Shown here one piece after another: positions 1-7,911 of a DNA stretch of 64,000 bases (its first letter is position 1; every line of letters begins with the position of its first letter). The stretch spans positions 24,489-88,488 of the forward strand of contig CAZEJK010000003.1 of assembly GCA_964512045.1 (NCBI GenBank), given 5' to 3'. The position numbers and the translations under genes are program-made. The DNA is from CAZEJK01 sp964512045 (GTDB lineage: Bacteria > Acidobacteriota > Thermoanaerobaculia > Thermoanaerobaculales > Sulfomarinibacteraceae). Below the pieces are notes generated by a model, which saw only the letters and a program-made list of their open reading frames with translations, was not told the DNA's origin and ran no database searches.

Positions 1-1
1 G

Positions 2-388
2 TTGCCGTTCTGGCTCGAGTGTGGTCTGCAGAAGCCGACCGACGTCGTGCTCGACACGCCGGGGCTCGGTGCGCTCGTTGGCGTGCCCGAGGAGGACGTG
101 TCGATGCGGCTGGTGGTGCTCTCCGACGCGGAGGATCGACCAATCCGTGTCGAGCTCGTCGATTTCCTTGGTCGCGAAGGTGCAGGTCAGCCGACGCTGC
201 CCCTGGCCGCAGGGTTGCACGCTCCTGCATTCGTGGTCCCGAGTCTGGAGGACGCAAGGGCGGCGATGCCCAGCGCAACGTTCGGCGAGGCAGTCGAGAT
301 CGATACTTCGCTGCATCCGAGCCAGCGGGCCGCGACAGTGGTGAGCCCCGGGGGGCAACGTTTCGAGCTCTGGGAACAGCGTGCGTGA
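2..388 (+). CDS. VOC (glyoxalase/bleomycin-resistance fold) protein, 5' end outside window
   Basis: The reading frame is open from the first bases, so the N-terminus lies outside the window and no true start can be named. The visible 128 residues fit the second half of a vicinal-oxygen-chelate module: a beta-strand with VELVDF near residue 50, a predicted helix around VPSLEDARAAMP and the closing strand SPGGQRFELWE that ends most VOC domains. VOC proteins bind or transform small molecules through paired beta-alpha-beta-beta-beta modules, often with a metal. The substrate cannot be told. It ends 15 bases before the nitrilase-like gene on the same strand, with which it is probably co-transcribed. 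Two other VOC genes in the window (19873 and 43046) carry export signals; whether this one does cannot be seen. Confidence 0.7.
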   Translation: MPFWLECGLQKPTDVVLDTPGLGALVGVPEEDVSMRLVVLSDAEDRPIRVELVDFLGREGAGQPTLPLAAGLHAPAFVVPSLEDARAAMPSATFGEAVEIDTSLHPSQRAATVVSPGGQRFELWEQRA

Positions 389-403
389 GGAGGTGAGGAG
401 CTG

Positions 404-1435
404 ATGGCAGAGACACCGCACTACAAGGCGGTTGCGCTGCAGACGACCTGTCATGCGGTAGCGGGCTGCCGGGACGCGCCCGCGGCCCGCGCCATGATGG
501 CGGAGGCGCTGGAGCGGCTGGCGCAGCAGGTCGCCGCAACGCTGCGGTGGACCGGTCCTGACACCAGGCTGGTGGTGCTTCCGGAGTACCTGCTGACCGG
601 CTTCCCGACGCGCGAGACGGTACAGGAGTGGCTCGAGAAGGCGTGTCTCGAGGAAGGGTGCGGGGAGTACGAGGCCCTTGGCCGGATCGCGCAGGACAAC
701 AGGGTGTTCCTCGCGGGCAACGCCTACGAGGCGGATCCACACTTCCCGGAGCTGTTCTTTCAGACCAGCTTCATCATCGATCCCTCAGGTGATCTGATCC
801 TCCGCTACCGTCGGCTCAACTCGATGTACACACCCACGCCCCACGACGTGTGGGACCGGTATGTTGAGGTGTACGGCCTGGATGCTGCCTTCCCTGTGGT
901 CTCGACAGAGATCGGTCGACTGGCCGCCGTCGCCTCTGAGGAGATCCTCTACCCTGAGGTGGCCCGGTGCATGGCGATGCGCGGTGCCGAGGTGATCGTA
1001 CACTCCAGCTGCGAGATCTCGAGCCCGAGGCCGACGCCGAAAGGAATCGCGCGTCGCGCCCGCGCGATCGAGAACCTTGCGTATGTGGTCTCCTGCAATA
1101 CGGCGGGCATGGAAGGGATCGCTCTGCCAGCAGCCTCCGCTGACGGGGGTTCAATGGTCGTGGACTTCCGTGGACTGGTGTTGGCCGAGGCCGGGTCGGG
1201 CGAGAGCGTCGTGGCGTGCGCGGAGATCGATCTCGAGGCTCTGCGACGCTTCCGGCGCCGGCCGGGGATGGAGAACCTCGTGTCGCGGCAGCGGTTTGAA
1301 GCCTACGCTGAGAGCTACCGTCAGCACAGCTTCTACCCTGCAAACACCTTGACGGAGGGCTACGAGGGACGTCAGCACTGCATCGACACCCAGAAGGCGA
1401 CGATCCAGCGGCTCGCCGACCTCGGAGTGATCTAG
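404..1435 (+). CDS. Nitrilase-superfamily protein with Cys-to-Ser change at the catalytic site
   Basis: This 343-residue protein has the carbon-nitrogen hydrolase fold and is close to the usual family length. The catalytic Glu region is clear (LVVLPEYLLTGF). At the lysine region, where nitrilases have HRK or YRK, the sequence is YRRLN, so Lys has become Arg. At the nucleophile region the family pattern C-Y-D-x-R-F-P-E is replaced by SEEILYPE followed by ARCMAMRGAEV, so the nucleophile Cys has become Ser. The start follows a GAGGTGAGGAG ribosome site. No signal peptide is seen. It shares with the lipoprotein homologue at 20982 an insertion containing DRY and YG just before the nucleophile strand, so both belong to one subfamily. 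Classical nitrilase or amidase chemistry is doubtful; it may bind a ligand or use Ser. Confidence 0.85.
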   Translation: MAETPHYKAVALQTTCHAVAGCRDAPAARAMMAEALERLAQQVAATLRWTGPDTRLVVLPEYLLTGFPTRETVQEWLEKACLEEGCGEYEALGRIAQDNRVFLAGNAYEADPHFPELFFQTSFIIDPSGDLILRYRRLNSMYTPTPHDVWDRYVEVYGLDAAFPVVSTEIGRLAAVASEEILYPEVARCMAMRGAEVIVHSSCEISSPRPTPKGIARRARAIENLAYVVSCNTAGMEGIALPAASADGGSMVVDFRGLVLAEAGSGESVVACAEIDLEALRRFRRRPGMENLVSRQRFEAYAESYRQHSFYPANTLTEGYEGRQHCIDTQKATIQRLADLGVI

Positions 1436-1494
1436 CCCGCATCTCTCAACGGCTTTCTACTGCGGTCGGCGATGCACCGCGCCCAGCGTCGTTT

Positions 1495-1570
1495 TCTCGC
1501 CTCGGGATTCTCGACGTACTGTCGAGTACGCCTGCAAATCCCTCGGGTCGAAGACACCACCGGACACGGC
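1495..1570. repeat. Short intergenic hairpin element
   Basis: The stretch contains the perfect stem CGTACT-GTCG-AGTACG (1515-1530) flanked by CTCGGGATT and AAATCCCTCGGG. It lies between the convergent nitrilase-like and PIN genes and may end transcription or be a dispersed repeat. No second copy was found in this window. Confidence 0.35.
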
Positions 1571-1686
1571 ACCTCACCGTCCTCGCGACGAAGCTCGGTG
1601 AGGTATTGGGGCTAGCGGCGCGTTGAAGAGGGTGCGATCCCCAATGACAGAGGGCCGAAGCTCCGCGATCGTGGAGCGGATCTCGG

Positions 1687-2073
1687 TCACCAGACCACGC
1701 GGATGCCGAACTGCCCAAACGCCGGGTCGCGCGTGACGAGAGGAAGGTCCTCCAGAGCGCACTGGGCCGCCAGCATCCGATCGAACGGGTCGCGGTGCGG
1801 CACGGCCCAGAGGCCGGCGTGTTGGGCGTGACGGATCGATACGGGAAGCTCGAGCATGCGGGCCCTGGCGATCCAGCCCGAGATGTCGGAGACCAGCTCT
1901 GCTGCGGAGTCGAGCCGACCGAGACGGTACTTGGTGGCGATCTCCCAAGCGCTCGCGCTCGACACCAGCAGCTGATGGCTCGGCTCGGCGATGATGGATC
2001 GGGCGTCGGCCGAGAGCCGTTCGTCATCGAATAGCCACCACAGCAGTGCGTGAGTGTCGAGGAGGAACCTCAC
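1687..2073 (-). CDS. vapC: PIN-domain toxin (VapC-like ribonuclease)
   Basis: A 128-residue PIN domain, the normal size for a type II toxin endoribonuclease. The acidic metal-binding residues are present: Asp in LLDTHALLWW near the N-terminus, Glu in SASAWEIATKY near residue 44, and Asp in HRDPFDRMLAAQ and TRDPAF near residues 93 to 112. The HAxxW and PHRDPFDR motifs place it with the PIN subgroup normally paired with Phd/YefM antitoxins. The start overlaps the end of the antitoxin gene by four bases (ATGA), as expected for translational coupling. In family members the toxin cleaves structured RNA, often tRNA, when the antitoxin is lost. Nothing suggests inactivation. Confidence 0.92.
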   Translation of the reverse strand: MRFLLDTHALLWWLFDDERLSADARSIIAEPSHQLLVSSASAWEIATKYRLGRLDSAAELVSDISGWIARARMLELPVSIRHAQHAGLWAVPHRDPFDRMLAAQCALEDLPLVTRDPAFGQFGIRVVW

Positions 2074-2294
2074 CGTTCCCAGGCCTCCAGCTCCTCCTCG
2101 GGCAGAGGCTCGAAGAACGAGTCGTCGACCTGACCTTGGAGGAGACCGGGGGTCCGCGTCTGCGCTGGCTCGAACGGCACGAGACGGGCGTACGGAGTGC
2201 CGTTCTTGGCGATGATGATCTCCTCGCCGGAGCGAACCCGTTCCAGCAGGCGGGAAAGGTGCGTCTTGGCCTCGTGTACGTTCACCGTTGACAT
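2070..2294 (-). CDS. Phd/YefM-family antitoxin
   Basis: A 74-residue protein with the typical N-terminus VNVHEAKTHLSRLLERVRSGEEIIIAKNGTP, followed by ARLVPFEP and an acidic C-terminal tail that would wrap the toxin. Phd-type antitoxins bind their own promoter as dimers, and the two near-identical half-sites at 2303-2329 directly before the gene are candidate operators. There is no convincing ribosome-binding site and the predicted -10 box ends six bases before the ATG, so the message may be leaderless. The next gene is its PIN toxin. Confidence 0.92.
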   Translation of the reverse strand: MSTVNVHEAKTHLSRLLERVRSGEEIIIAKNGTPYARLVPFEPAQTRTPGLLQGQVDDSFFEPLPEEELEAWER

Positions 2295-2300
2295 GGAACG

Positions 2301-2329
2301 ACCTTAGTTTAACGATCTAGTTTAGTCAA
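2301..2329 (-). promoter_or_regulatory. Promoter/operator of the toxin-antitoxin pair
   Basis: Read on the minus strand, TTGACT and TAAGGT are separated by 17 bases, a good sigma-70-like promoter. The same interval holds two imperfect direct repeats, TTAGTTTAACGA and CTAGTTTAGTCA on the plus strand, which suit autoregulation by the antitoxin. Confidence 0.55.
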
Positions 2330-2445
2330 CTCAGTTGTCTGGATCGAACGCGGCCCGCGGCCGCGTTGGGTGACTCCTTGTGCTGCGGCCTCTGCGCAAT
2401 CGGCCGCGGCTGTTGTCTCCAGAGGAGAGGGCGCGTCACGCCGTG

Positions 2446-3669
2446 TCAGGACGATGTGGTGACGATGCCTGCGTCCGTCAGCCGGGCGATCTCGTCGGTG
2501 CTGTATCCCAGCTCCGCCAGCAGCTCTGCTGTGTGCTCGCCGATGGCGGGCGGGTTGTGGCGCAATCCGAGATCGGTATCCGTCATCTCGAGCGGGATCC
2601 GCGGGAGCTTGGTGGTGACACCGGCCGGCAGCCTGGTCTCGAGGAGGCCGAGACCCTCGTTGAGCTGCGGATCGTCGTACAGGTCCTCCGGTCGGCTGAT
2701 CGGCGAGAACGGGATCCCGGCGCGCTCGCAACGGGCAATCACCTCTGGGCGAGGCAGCTCCGCGATCATCTCGGCCACAGCCGGGTGCAACCATTCGCGC
2801 TCGCTGATCCGGTCGTTGTTGCTGCCCAGCCGGGGATCGGCGAGCCAGTCCTGTCGCTCGAACACCTCGCAGAACGCCTTCCAGTGCTTCTCGCTGATGA
2901 TCCCGATGAAGATCGGCCCGTCAGCGGCGTCGAAGATCCGGTAGATCGACCAGGCACTGACTCGGGCCGGCATCGGCGGAACGGGCTCGTCGCTGAGCGC
3001 GCCGTACGCCATGTGCTGTCCCATGAAGAACGCTGCAGTCTCGAAGAGGGCTGTCTTGAGGAAGGCGCCCTCGCCGGTGAGGCTGCGCGTATACAGGGAG
3101 GTGAGGATGCCGATCAGACCGAACATCCCACCGCCGATATCGACGATCGAGGTGCCGGCGCGCATCGGCTTGCCGGGCTCGCCGGTCATGTACGCCAGGC
3201 CCGACATCATCTGGACGACCTCATCCATGGCGGCCCGGTTCTCGTACGGTCCAGAGAGAAAGCCCTTGAGGCTGCAGTAGACGATGTCAGGCTTGATCGC
3301 CTTGACGGCATCGTAGCCGTAGCCGATGCGGTCCATTGTGCCCGGTCCGAAGTTCTCGACGAGAACGTCGGTCGTCTTCACGAGGTCGAAGATGATGGCG
3401 CGGCCTTCTTCGCTCTTGAGGTCGACCGCGAGGCTCTTCTTGTTGCGGCTGTAGAAGGCGAAGTAGCCGCTGCCGAAGCCTCGCAAACGGCGTGTGGCGT
3501 CGCCCTTCGGCGGCTCGACGTGGATGACCTCGGCGCCGAGATCGCCGAGCAGCATTCCAGTGGTCGGCCCCATGACATTGTGGGTGAAGTCGAGGACACG
3601 GATCCCTGTGAGTGGTCGTCGGCCTTCGTTGGACACGTCAAACCCTCCCATTGACTGGCTTTCGCTCAC
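2446..3669 (-). CDS. Class III CoA-transferase (CaiB/BaiF family)
   Basis: A full-length (407 residues) family III CoA-transferase. It opens with LTGIRVLDFTHNVMGPTTGMLLGDLGAEVIHVEPPKGD, typical of the family, and the Asp expected to carry the acyl-enzyme intermediate is present in SIVDIGGGMFGLIGIL near residue 180. The glycine-rich stretch before LFETAAFFMGQH is also kept. These enzymes move CoA from an acyl-CoA donor to a carboxylic acid. The start overlaps the stop of the aconitase-type small-subunit gene by four bases, making it the last gene of a four-gene operon (6451 to 2446) with an HMG-CoA-lyase-like enzyme. The neighbours suggest it activates a hydroxylated dicarboxylic acid before cleavage; this is inference. 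A second family member lies at 9861. Confidence 0.92.
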   Translation of the reverse strand: MSESQSMGGFDVSNEGRRPLTGIRVLDFTHNVMGPTTGMLLGDLGAEVIHVEPPKGDATRRLRGFGSGYFAFYSRNKKSLAVDLKSEEGRAIIFDLVKTTDVLVENFGPGTMDRIGYGYDAVKAIKPDIVYCSLKGFLSGPYENRAAMDEVVQMMSGLAYMTGEPGKPMRAGTSIVDIGGGMFGLIGILTSLYTRSLTGEGAFLKTALFETAAFFMGQHMAYGALSDEPVPPMPARVSAWSIYRIFDAADGPIFIGIISEKHWKAFCEVFERQDWLADPRLGSNNDRISEREWLHPAVAEMIAELPRPEVIARCERAGIPFSPISRPEDLYDDPQLNEGLGLLETRLPAGVTTKLPRIPLEMTDTDLGLRHNPPAIGEHTAELLAELGYSTDEIARLTDAGIVTTSS

Positions 3670-4172
3670 GGCGTCAGCTTGTAGTCCCCGTGCCTCTTGA
3701 GGTACGGGACGAGTCCGCCTTCGTCGAGGATTTCGATCATCACCTTCGGCATCGCAGCAGCCTGGTGGTTGGTGCCTCGAGTCCGGTTGTGAACGGTTCC
3801 GTTCTCCAGGTCGACCTCGAGGACATCGCCGGTCTCGGCGGCCAGGTCTGGGACCTCGAGCACGGGCAGCCCGATGTTGATCGCATTGCGGAAGAAGATC
3901 CGCGCGAAGTACCGGGCGATGACCGCCGAGACTCCGGCGACCTTGAGGGCGACCGGCGCTTGCTCGCGAGATGATCCACAGCCGAAGTTGTCGCCGGCGA
4001 TGAGCAGGTCGCCGGGCTCAAGCCGTTGCCGGAACTCCGGATCGAGGTCCTCCAGCACGTGATCGGCGAGGCTCTGCAGATCGAGCGTCTTGGTGTACTT
4101 GCCGGCGATGATGCGATCGGTGTCGATGTCGTCTCCGTAGACGTGAGCGCGGCCGCAGATCGGTGTTGCCAT
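3666..4172 (-). CDS. Aconitase-type (LeuD-like) hydratase small subunit
   Basis: A 168-residue swivelling-domain subunit of the isopropylmalate/homoaconitate/methylmalate hydratase group. It has the opening pattern GDDIDTDRII and the active-site loop GDNFGCGSSREQAP, both complete. The start was set at the ATG preceded by GAGGAG nine bases upstream; a longer frame upstream lacks family similarity. It lies 10 bases after the large subunit and overlaps the CoA-transferase by four bases. No other leucine-biosynthesis gene is nearby and the operon holds a lyase and a CoA-transferase, so a catabolic dehydratase/hydratase of a branched dicarboxylate is more likely than leucine synthesis. The exact substrate cannot be decided. 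Confidence 0.9.
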   Translation of the reverse strand: MATPICGRAHVYGDDIDTDRIIAGKYTKTLDLQSLADHVLEDLDPEFRQRLEPGDLLIAGDNFGCGSSREQAPVALKVAGVSAVIARYFARIFFRNAINIGLPVLEVPDLAAETGDVLEVDLENGTVHNRTRGTNHQAAAMPKVMIEILDEGGLVPYLKRHGDYKLTP

Positions 4173-4182
4173 CGTTGACTCC

Positions 4183-5531
4183 TCACGTCTCCAGGATGTC
4201 AGCCGGGTCGACGATCTCGCCTGCCACAGCGGCGGCCGCGACGACCGTCGGCGAGGCCAGAAAGATTCGAGCGTTTGGGTTGCCCATTCGGCCGCGGAAG
4301 TTGCGGTTGGCGGTGGACACGACGGTCTCGCCGTCGCCCGGTACGCCGTTGTGGGTCCCGACACACGGGCCGCATCCGCTGGGAAGGAAGGAGGCGCCGG
4401 CCTCTGTCAGGGTGGCCAGCGTGCCGTCCCGTGCGGCCTCCAGAAAGACCTTTCGCGAGGCCGGGGCGATGACGAGTCGAACACCCTTGGCGACGCGGCG
4501 TCCGCCGAGGAACCGGGCGGCCCGGTGCAGATCGGCGAGTCGGCCGTTGACGCACGTGCCGATGAACGCGTAGTCGATCTTCGTGCCGATCAGCTCGTCG
4601 ATCGGTACCGTGGCGTCCGGCCGCGGAGGACAGCTGAGCTGCGGTCGTAGCGCCGCGGCGTCCAGGGTCAGCGACCGGATATAGGAGGCGTCGGTGTCTG
4701 GGTGGATGAGCTCGTCGTCCCAGCTGTACGGGAGCTCGAGGCCGTCGGGGTGCACCAGGGCCACCTTGGCACCCATCTCGATCCCCAGATTGGCGAGGGT
4801 CATCCGCTCGTCGAGGGTGAGCGGCGGGATCGCCTCGCCGCAGATCTCGACCGCCTGGTAGGTGGCGCCCGCGATGCCGACCATGCCGACCATCGCCAAC
4901 GCGAGGTCCTTGGCCTCGACACCGGGGTTGAGCCGGCCGGTGACCTCCATCCGGATGGTGGGTGGTACCTTGAGCCAGGTCTTCCCGGTCAGCATGATGG
5001 CCGCCAGATCGGTCGAACCGACGCCGGTGGCGAACGCGCCGAGGGCGCCGTAGGTGCACGTGTGCGAGTCCGCACCGAGGAACGTCTCGCCCGGCCGGAC
5101 CCGATCATCCTCGATCATCAGCTGATGGCAGATGCCGTCNNNNNNNNNNCTACGCCGACGGCACGCACGAATCGCCGGCCAGCCTCGTGCTGAACGCCAC
5201 CAGCGCGCGCACCGGTCCTTTGGCGGATGCCAACGCCCGCGCGAACCCGCGGCACGGCAGTCGCGGTCGCGTCCGCGAACTCCCGCATGAGATCGTGCAG
5301 ACGGGCGATGCGTTCGTTCGGAGCAGGGGAGGCGTGGTCAATGACGAGGAAGGTGCGTTCCGGGTTCCACGGTGCGGTTCCCCCCATCTCGCGGAACGCC
5401 GTGATGGCGAGCGGAGCCGTCGTGTCACTCATCATCGCGGCGTCGACGTCGATCACTGTGAGATCCCCAGCCGAAACGCGTCGGCCAGCGTGACTGGAGA
5501 GGATCTTCTCGGCAACGGTCTGACCGGCCAT
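4183..5531 (-). CDS. Aconitase-type (LeuC-like) hydratase large subunit, interrupted by an assembly gap
   Basis: The C-terminal three quarters (5139 to 4183) read cleanly: GICHQLMIEDDRV, ADSHTCTYGALGAFATGVGSTD, then the [4Fe-4S] ligands in IGTCVNGR and SGCGPCVGTHNG. The N-terminal piece starts at the ATG at 5531 with TVAEKILSSHAG, typical of LeuC, and continues to LHDLMREFA near 5270. Normally about ten residues separate these blocks. Here about 40 unfamiliar codons and ten N bases lie between, so sequence beside the gap is probably misassembled rather than a real insertion. The ATG shares one base with the stop of the lyase gene. With the small subunit it should form a hydratase/dehydratase acting on a 2- or 3-hydroxy dicarboxylate. 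Confidence 0.85.
5140..5149. other. Assembly gap (10 N)
   Basis: Ten undetermined bases lie inside the LeuC-like gene. The flank on the 5150-5270 side does not translate into LeuC-like sequence in any frame although the gene resumes on the other side, so the contig end is suspect. Confidence 0.98.
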
Positions 5532-6451
5532 CAGAGCACCACCTTGATCTCAGGGTTGTCGAGAACCCGGTGCATGCTGCCGGGAAAGTCGTGACCAAAG
5601 GTGCTCTCCAGCTCGCGGGAGATGGCGGCGACGGCGCGGACATCGATACCTGTTTCAATGCCCATCTGCTGGAGCATGGTGGCCAGGTCCTCAGTGGCGA
5701 TGTTGCCAGTCGCGCCGGTGATGAACGGGCACCCACCCATGCCGCCGAAGGCGGTGTCGAAGATGCGGACCCCGACCTGAACTGCGGCGAAGGCGTTCGC
5801 CAGGCCTTTGCCTTCGGTGTCGTGCAGGTGGAGGATCACCGGTCGTTCGCCGGCCTCCTCGACGATCGGACCGACCAGATCCTGGAGCGAGCGGGGATCG
5901 GCCATGCCGGTCGAGTCTGCGAGGGCGAGCTCGTCGACGCCGAGATCGAGGTGCTGCTTGGCGAGGTCGAGCACCGTGCTCGGGTCGATGCGTCCCTCGA
6001 AACGGCAGCCGAAGGCGCACTGCAAGCCTCCGCGGACGGTCAGACCGGCCGAGGAGGCGGTACGGACCATCTCGGCGTAGCGCGACTGGGCTTCGTCAAG
6101 CGAGACGCCTGCGTTCTTGCGGGAGTGGGTGTCACTCGCCGAGATCGATGCGGCGACATGCTTGAGCCCGGCTGCAACGGCGCGCTCGACACCCTTCAGG
6201 TTCAGTACGAGTCCGCTGAAGACGACGTCCGAGCGCTCCGGGAGGCTGGCGCAGATCGCCTCGGCGTCCGCCATCTGGGGCACCCGTTTCGGATGGACGA
6301 ACGAGCATACCTGGATCCGTCGGAGACCTGCGGCGAGCAGCGCCCGGAGGATATCGAGCTTCCGTTCGGTGGCGAGCACTGCGGACTCCGTCTGGAGCCC
6401 GTCGCGCAGGCCCTGCTCTTCGATCTGAACTCGTGGGTTGGTTGCATCCAT
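5531..6451 (-). CDS. HMG-CoA-lyase-like acyl-CoA lyase
   Basis: A 306-residue TIM-barrel lyase of the HMGL family. All catalytic signatures are present: GLRDGLQ near the N-terminus (base and metal ligand), HLHDTEGKG (metal His pair) and FGGMGGCPFITGATGNIATEDL containing the active-site Cys. The ATG at 6451 follows GAGGG at seven bases; a TTG 11 codons upstream is less likely. These enzymes cleave 3-hydroxy-3-methylglutaryl-CoA, or related beta-hydroxyacyl-CoA esters, to acetyl-CoA and a keto acid. It is the first gene of the operon with the LeuCD-like hydratase and the CoA-transferase. That fits cleavage of a citramalyl-, dimethylmalyl- or HMG-type CoA ester; which one is not visible. Confidence 0.9.
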   Translation of the reverse strand: MDATNPRVQIEEQGLRDGLQTESAVLATERKLDILRALLAAGLRRIQVCSFVHPKRVPQMADAEAICASLPERSDVVFSGLVLNLKGVERAVAAGLKHVAASISASDTHSRKNAGVSLDEAQSRYAEMVRTASSAGLTVRGGLQCAFGCRFEGRIDPSTVLDLAKQHLDLGVDELALADSTGMADPRSLQDLVGPIVEEAGERPVILHLHDTEGKGLANAFAAVQVGVRIFDTAFGGMGGCPFITGATGNIATEDLATMLQQMGIETGIDVRAVAAISRELESTFGHDFPGSMHRVLDNPEIKVVL

Positions 6452-6535
6452 CACTGGGCCCTCAACCTTCTCATCGGCGGCCAATTCTAGCCTGTCTGGT
6501 CAGCGTTGCACGTCGTCGCCGGCGCCCGAGCACGG

Positions 6536-6596
6536 TTGACAGCGGCCACCGGCGCCCATAAGCTAGTCCTAATGACCGAACAATACTACAAATACC
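6536..6596 (+). promoter_or_regulatory. Divergent promoter region with ACAATA-type operator
   Basis: TTGACA (6536) and TAAGCT (6559) are 17 bases apart and point toward 6675. Just downstream lies TAGTCCTAATGACC followed by GAACAATACTACAAAT. The latter matches the element seen before several other operons here (11204, 36431, 42958, 45266, 45506). It sits between the lyase operon (minus) and the secreted protein genes (plus), so it may control both. Confidence 0.5.
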
Positions 6597-6674
6597 CGGG
6601 GCTGGAGTCAAACCCGAACCAGGGGTGCGCGGGACATGTCGGTGCGGTCTGTGCGCGTCTGAAAGGAGGGAGAT

Positions 6675-7004
6675 ATGAACCTGACTGCTCGTGGCATCGC
6701 ACTGATTGTTTCGTTCGTGATACTGGCGCCAGCCGCCAGCGCCGGATCCCTCGAGGAGGATCTCGAGCTGCACGATCAGGGCGGAACGGCGACGATCACC
6801 TCCGAGGGCGACGCTCCGATCACCTACACCGTCCAGCTCGAGCAGCGCGTCTACACCGGTAGTCGGTCGGTGCCAGTGCTGAAGTTGGCAGTGTTTGAAG
6901 AGGGGAAAGAGGAATCTGTGGCGTATAGCTGGGCCGAGCCGTCGGCGGCGAACATCGGCATGAACCTGCGGTGGTTTCAGGCCGGCTGTACGGCCGCGGA
7001 GTAA
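6675..7004 (+). CDS. Small secreted protein with HDQGG beta module
   Basis: A 109-residue protein with a Sec signal peptide (hydrophobic IALIVSFVILAPAASAG, cleavage after ASA). The mature part is one module: LELHDQGGTATITSEGDAP, a strand-rich middle, LKLAVFEE and closing LRWFQAGC. The same module forms the C-terminus of the CpcT-like protein at 33736 (VVHDQGGSATVTADDEKPG, LELAVHQS, LSWLQVDC), so it is a real, recurring domain. I do not recognise it as a named family. A strong GAAAGGAGGG ribosome site precedes the ATG. It is followed after 51 bases by the DUF1330/SnoaL gene. A role as periplasmic binding or accessory module is a guess. Confidence 0.75.
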   Translation: MNLTARGIALIVSFVILAPAASAGSLEEDLELHDQGGTATITSEGDAPITYTVQLEQRVYTGSRSVPVLKLAVFEEGKEESVAYSWAEPSAANIGMNLRWFQAGCTAAE

Positions 7005-7055
7005 GGCCTGGAGCTGTTCCACTGGCGTGCCTGTGACGGGATTGGAGGAGCGACG

Positions 7056-7895
7056 ATGCACAAAGGAACAGGAGCGATCATGGCCGCACTGCTGATCGGA
7101 ATGGTGGGGGCCGCCGGGGGTGGTGAGCCGACGAGCGAGCCGGCAGCTGCCGAGCCTGCGACGGCCGCCGAGACGATGAAGAGTGGCGAGAGCCCGACGC
7201 TGCTGTTCGTTCAGGGCAAGCTGAAGGAGGGCGCGGAGCCGATCTATCAGCGGTACCTGGCGGGCACCCAGCCGCTGATGGCCGAGTACGGCGTCGAGGT
7301 GGAGTGGGTCGGCAGCGGCGTGGAGAGCGAGCACACGACCGAGAGCTGGCCTGTCAACGCCGTACTGCGCTTCCCGAGCCGTGAGTCGGCCGAGCAGTTC
7401 TTGTCCGATCCTCGCTATCTGGAGATCAAGGCGGCGTACAGAGACAAGGCCTACGAGACGCTGCACTTGAGCCTGGTAGCAGCTCGTCCGCCGATCGTGG
7501 AGACACCCCGAGAGGTGGCCGAGGCGGCGTTCGCCGATCTCCGTCATGGCCTCGCGAGCGGCGAGTGGCAACCGTTTCTCGACCGCCTGAGCGACGACTT
7601 CACCTTTCACTTCCCCCTCGGGCGATATCAAGGGCTGAACCGCGGCAAGGAGAAGGCCGAGGAGTTCTTCCAGTTCGTTTCGCAAGCCTACCCGGACGGT
7701 CTCGATGTCTACGAGGTGGTTGGGGTGACGGCCGAAGACACGCGGGTGGTCTTCGAGTTCCGCGACCGGGGCGAGCTGCGTGGGGCGCCGTACGAGAACC
7801 TCGTGGCGATCTCGCTTGACGTGTGCGGCGACACGATCTGTGGGTACCGCGAGTACTTCGGGCTCGTCGGTCCGCCGCCGGGCGGGGACGGCTGA
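7056..7895 (+). CDS. Exported DUF1330 + SnoaL-like two-domain protein
   Basis: The 279-residue product begins with a hydrophobic export segment (IMAALLIGMVGAAGGG) and an Ala/Glu/Pro-rich linker. Residues about 45 to 140 form a DUF1330 domain of the dimeric alpha-beta barrel type (LFVQGKLKEGAEPIYQRYL, VLRFPSRESAEQFLSDPRY). Residues about 150 to 275 form a SnoaL/NTF2-like pocket domain (FLDRLSDDFTFHFPLGRYQG, YREYFGLV). Both folds commonly bind small ring or acyl ligands, and their fusion in an exported protein is uncommon. The start has GGAGGAGCGACG upstream. It is convergent with the oxidoreductase at 7912, only 16 bases away. No catalytic residues can be assigned. Confidence 0.8.
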   Translation: MHKGTGAIMAALLIGMVGAAGGGEPTSEPAAAEPATAAETMKSGESPTLLFVQGKLKEGAEPIYQRYLAGTQPLMAEYGVEVEWVGSGVESEHTTESWPVNAVLRFPSRESAEQFLSDPRYLEIKAAYRDKAYETLHLSLVAARPPIVETPREVAEAAFADLRHGLASGEWQPFLDRLSDDFTFHFPLGRYQGLNRGKEKAEEFFQFVSQAYPDGLDVYEVVGVTAEDTRVVFEFRDRGELRGAPYENLVAISLDVCGDTICGYREYFGLVGPPPGGDG

Positions 7896-7911
7896 GCAGT
7901 GCTCCGGACGT

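Noticed and set aside
2446..6451. Leucine biosynthesis operon because of LeuC/LeuD-like genes
   Set aside because: No LeuA or LeuB is present, while an HMG-CoA-lyase-like gene and a CoA-transferase are translationally coupled, which fits catabolism better.
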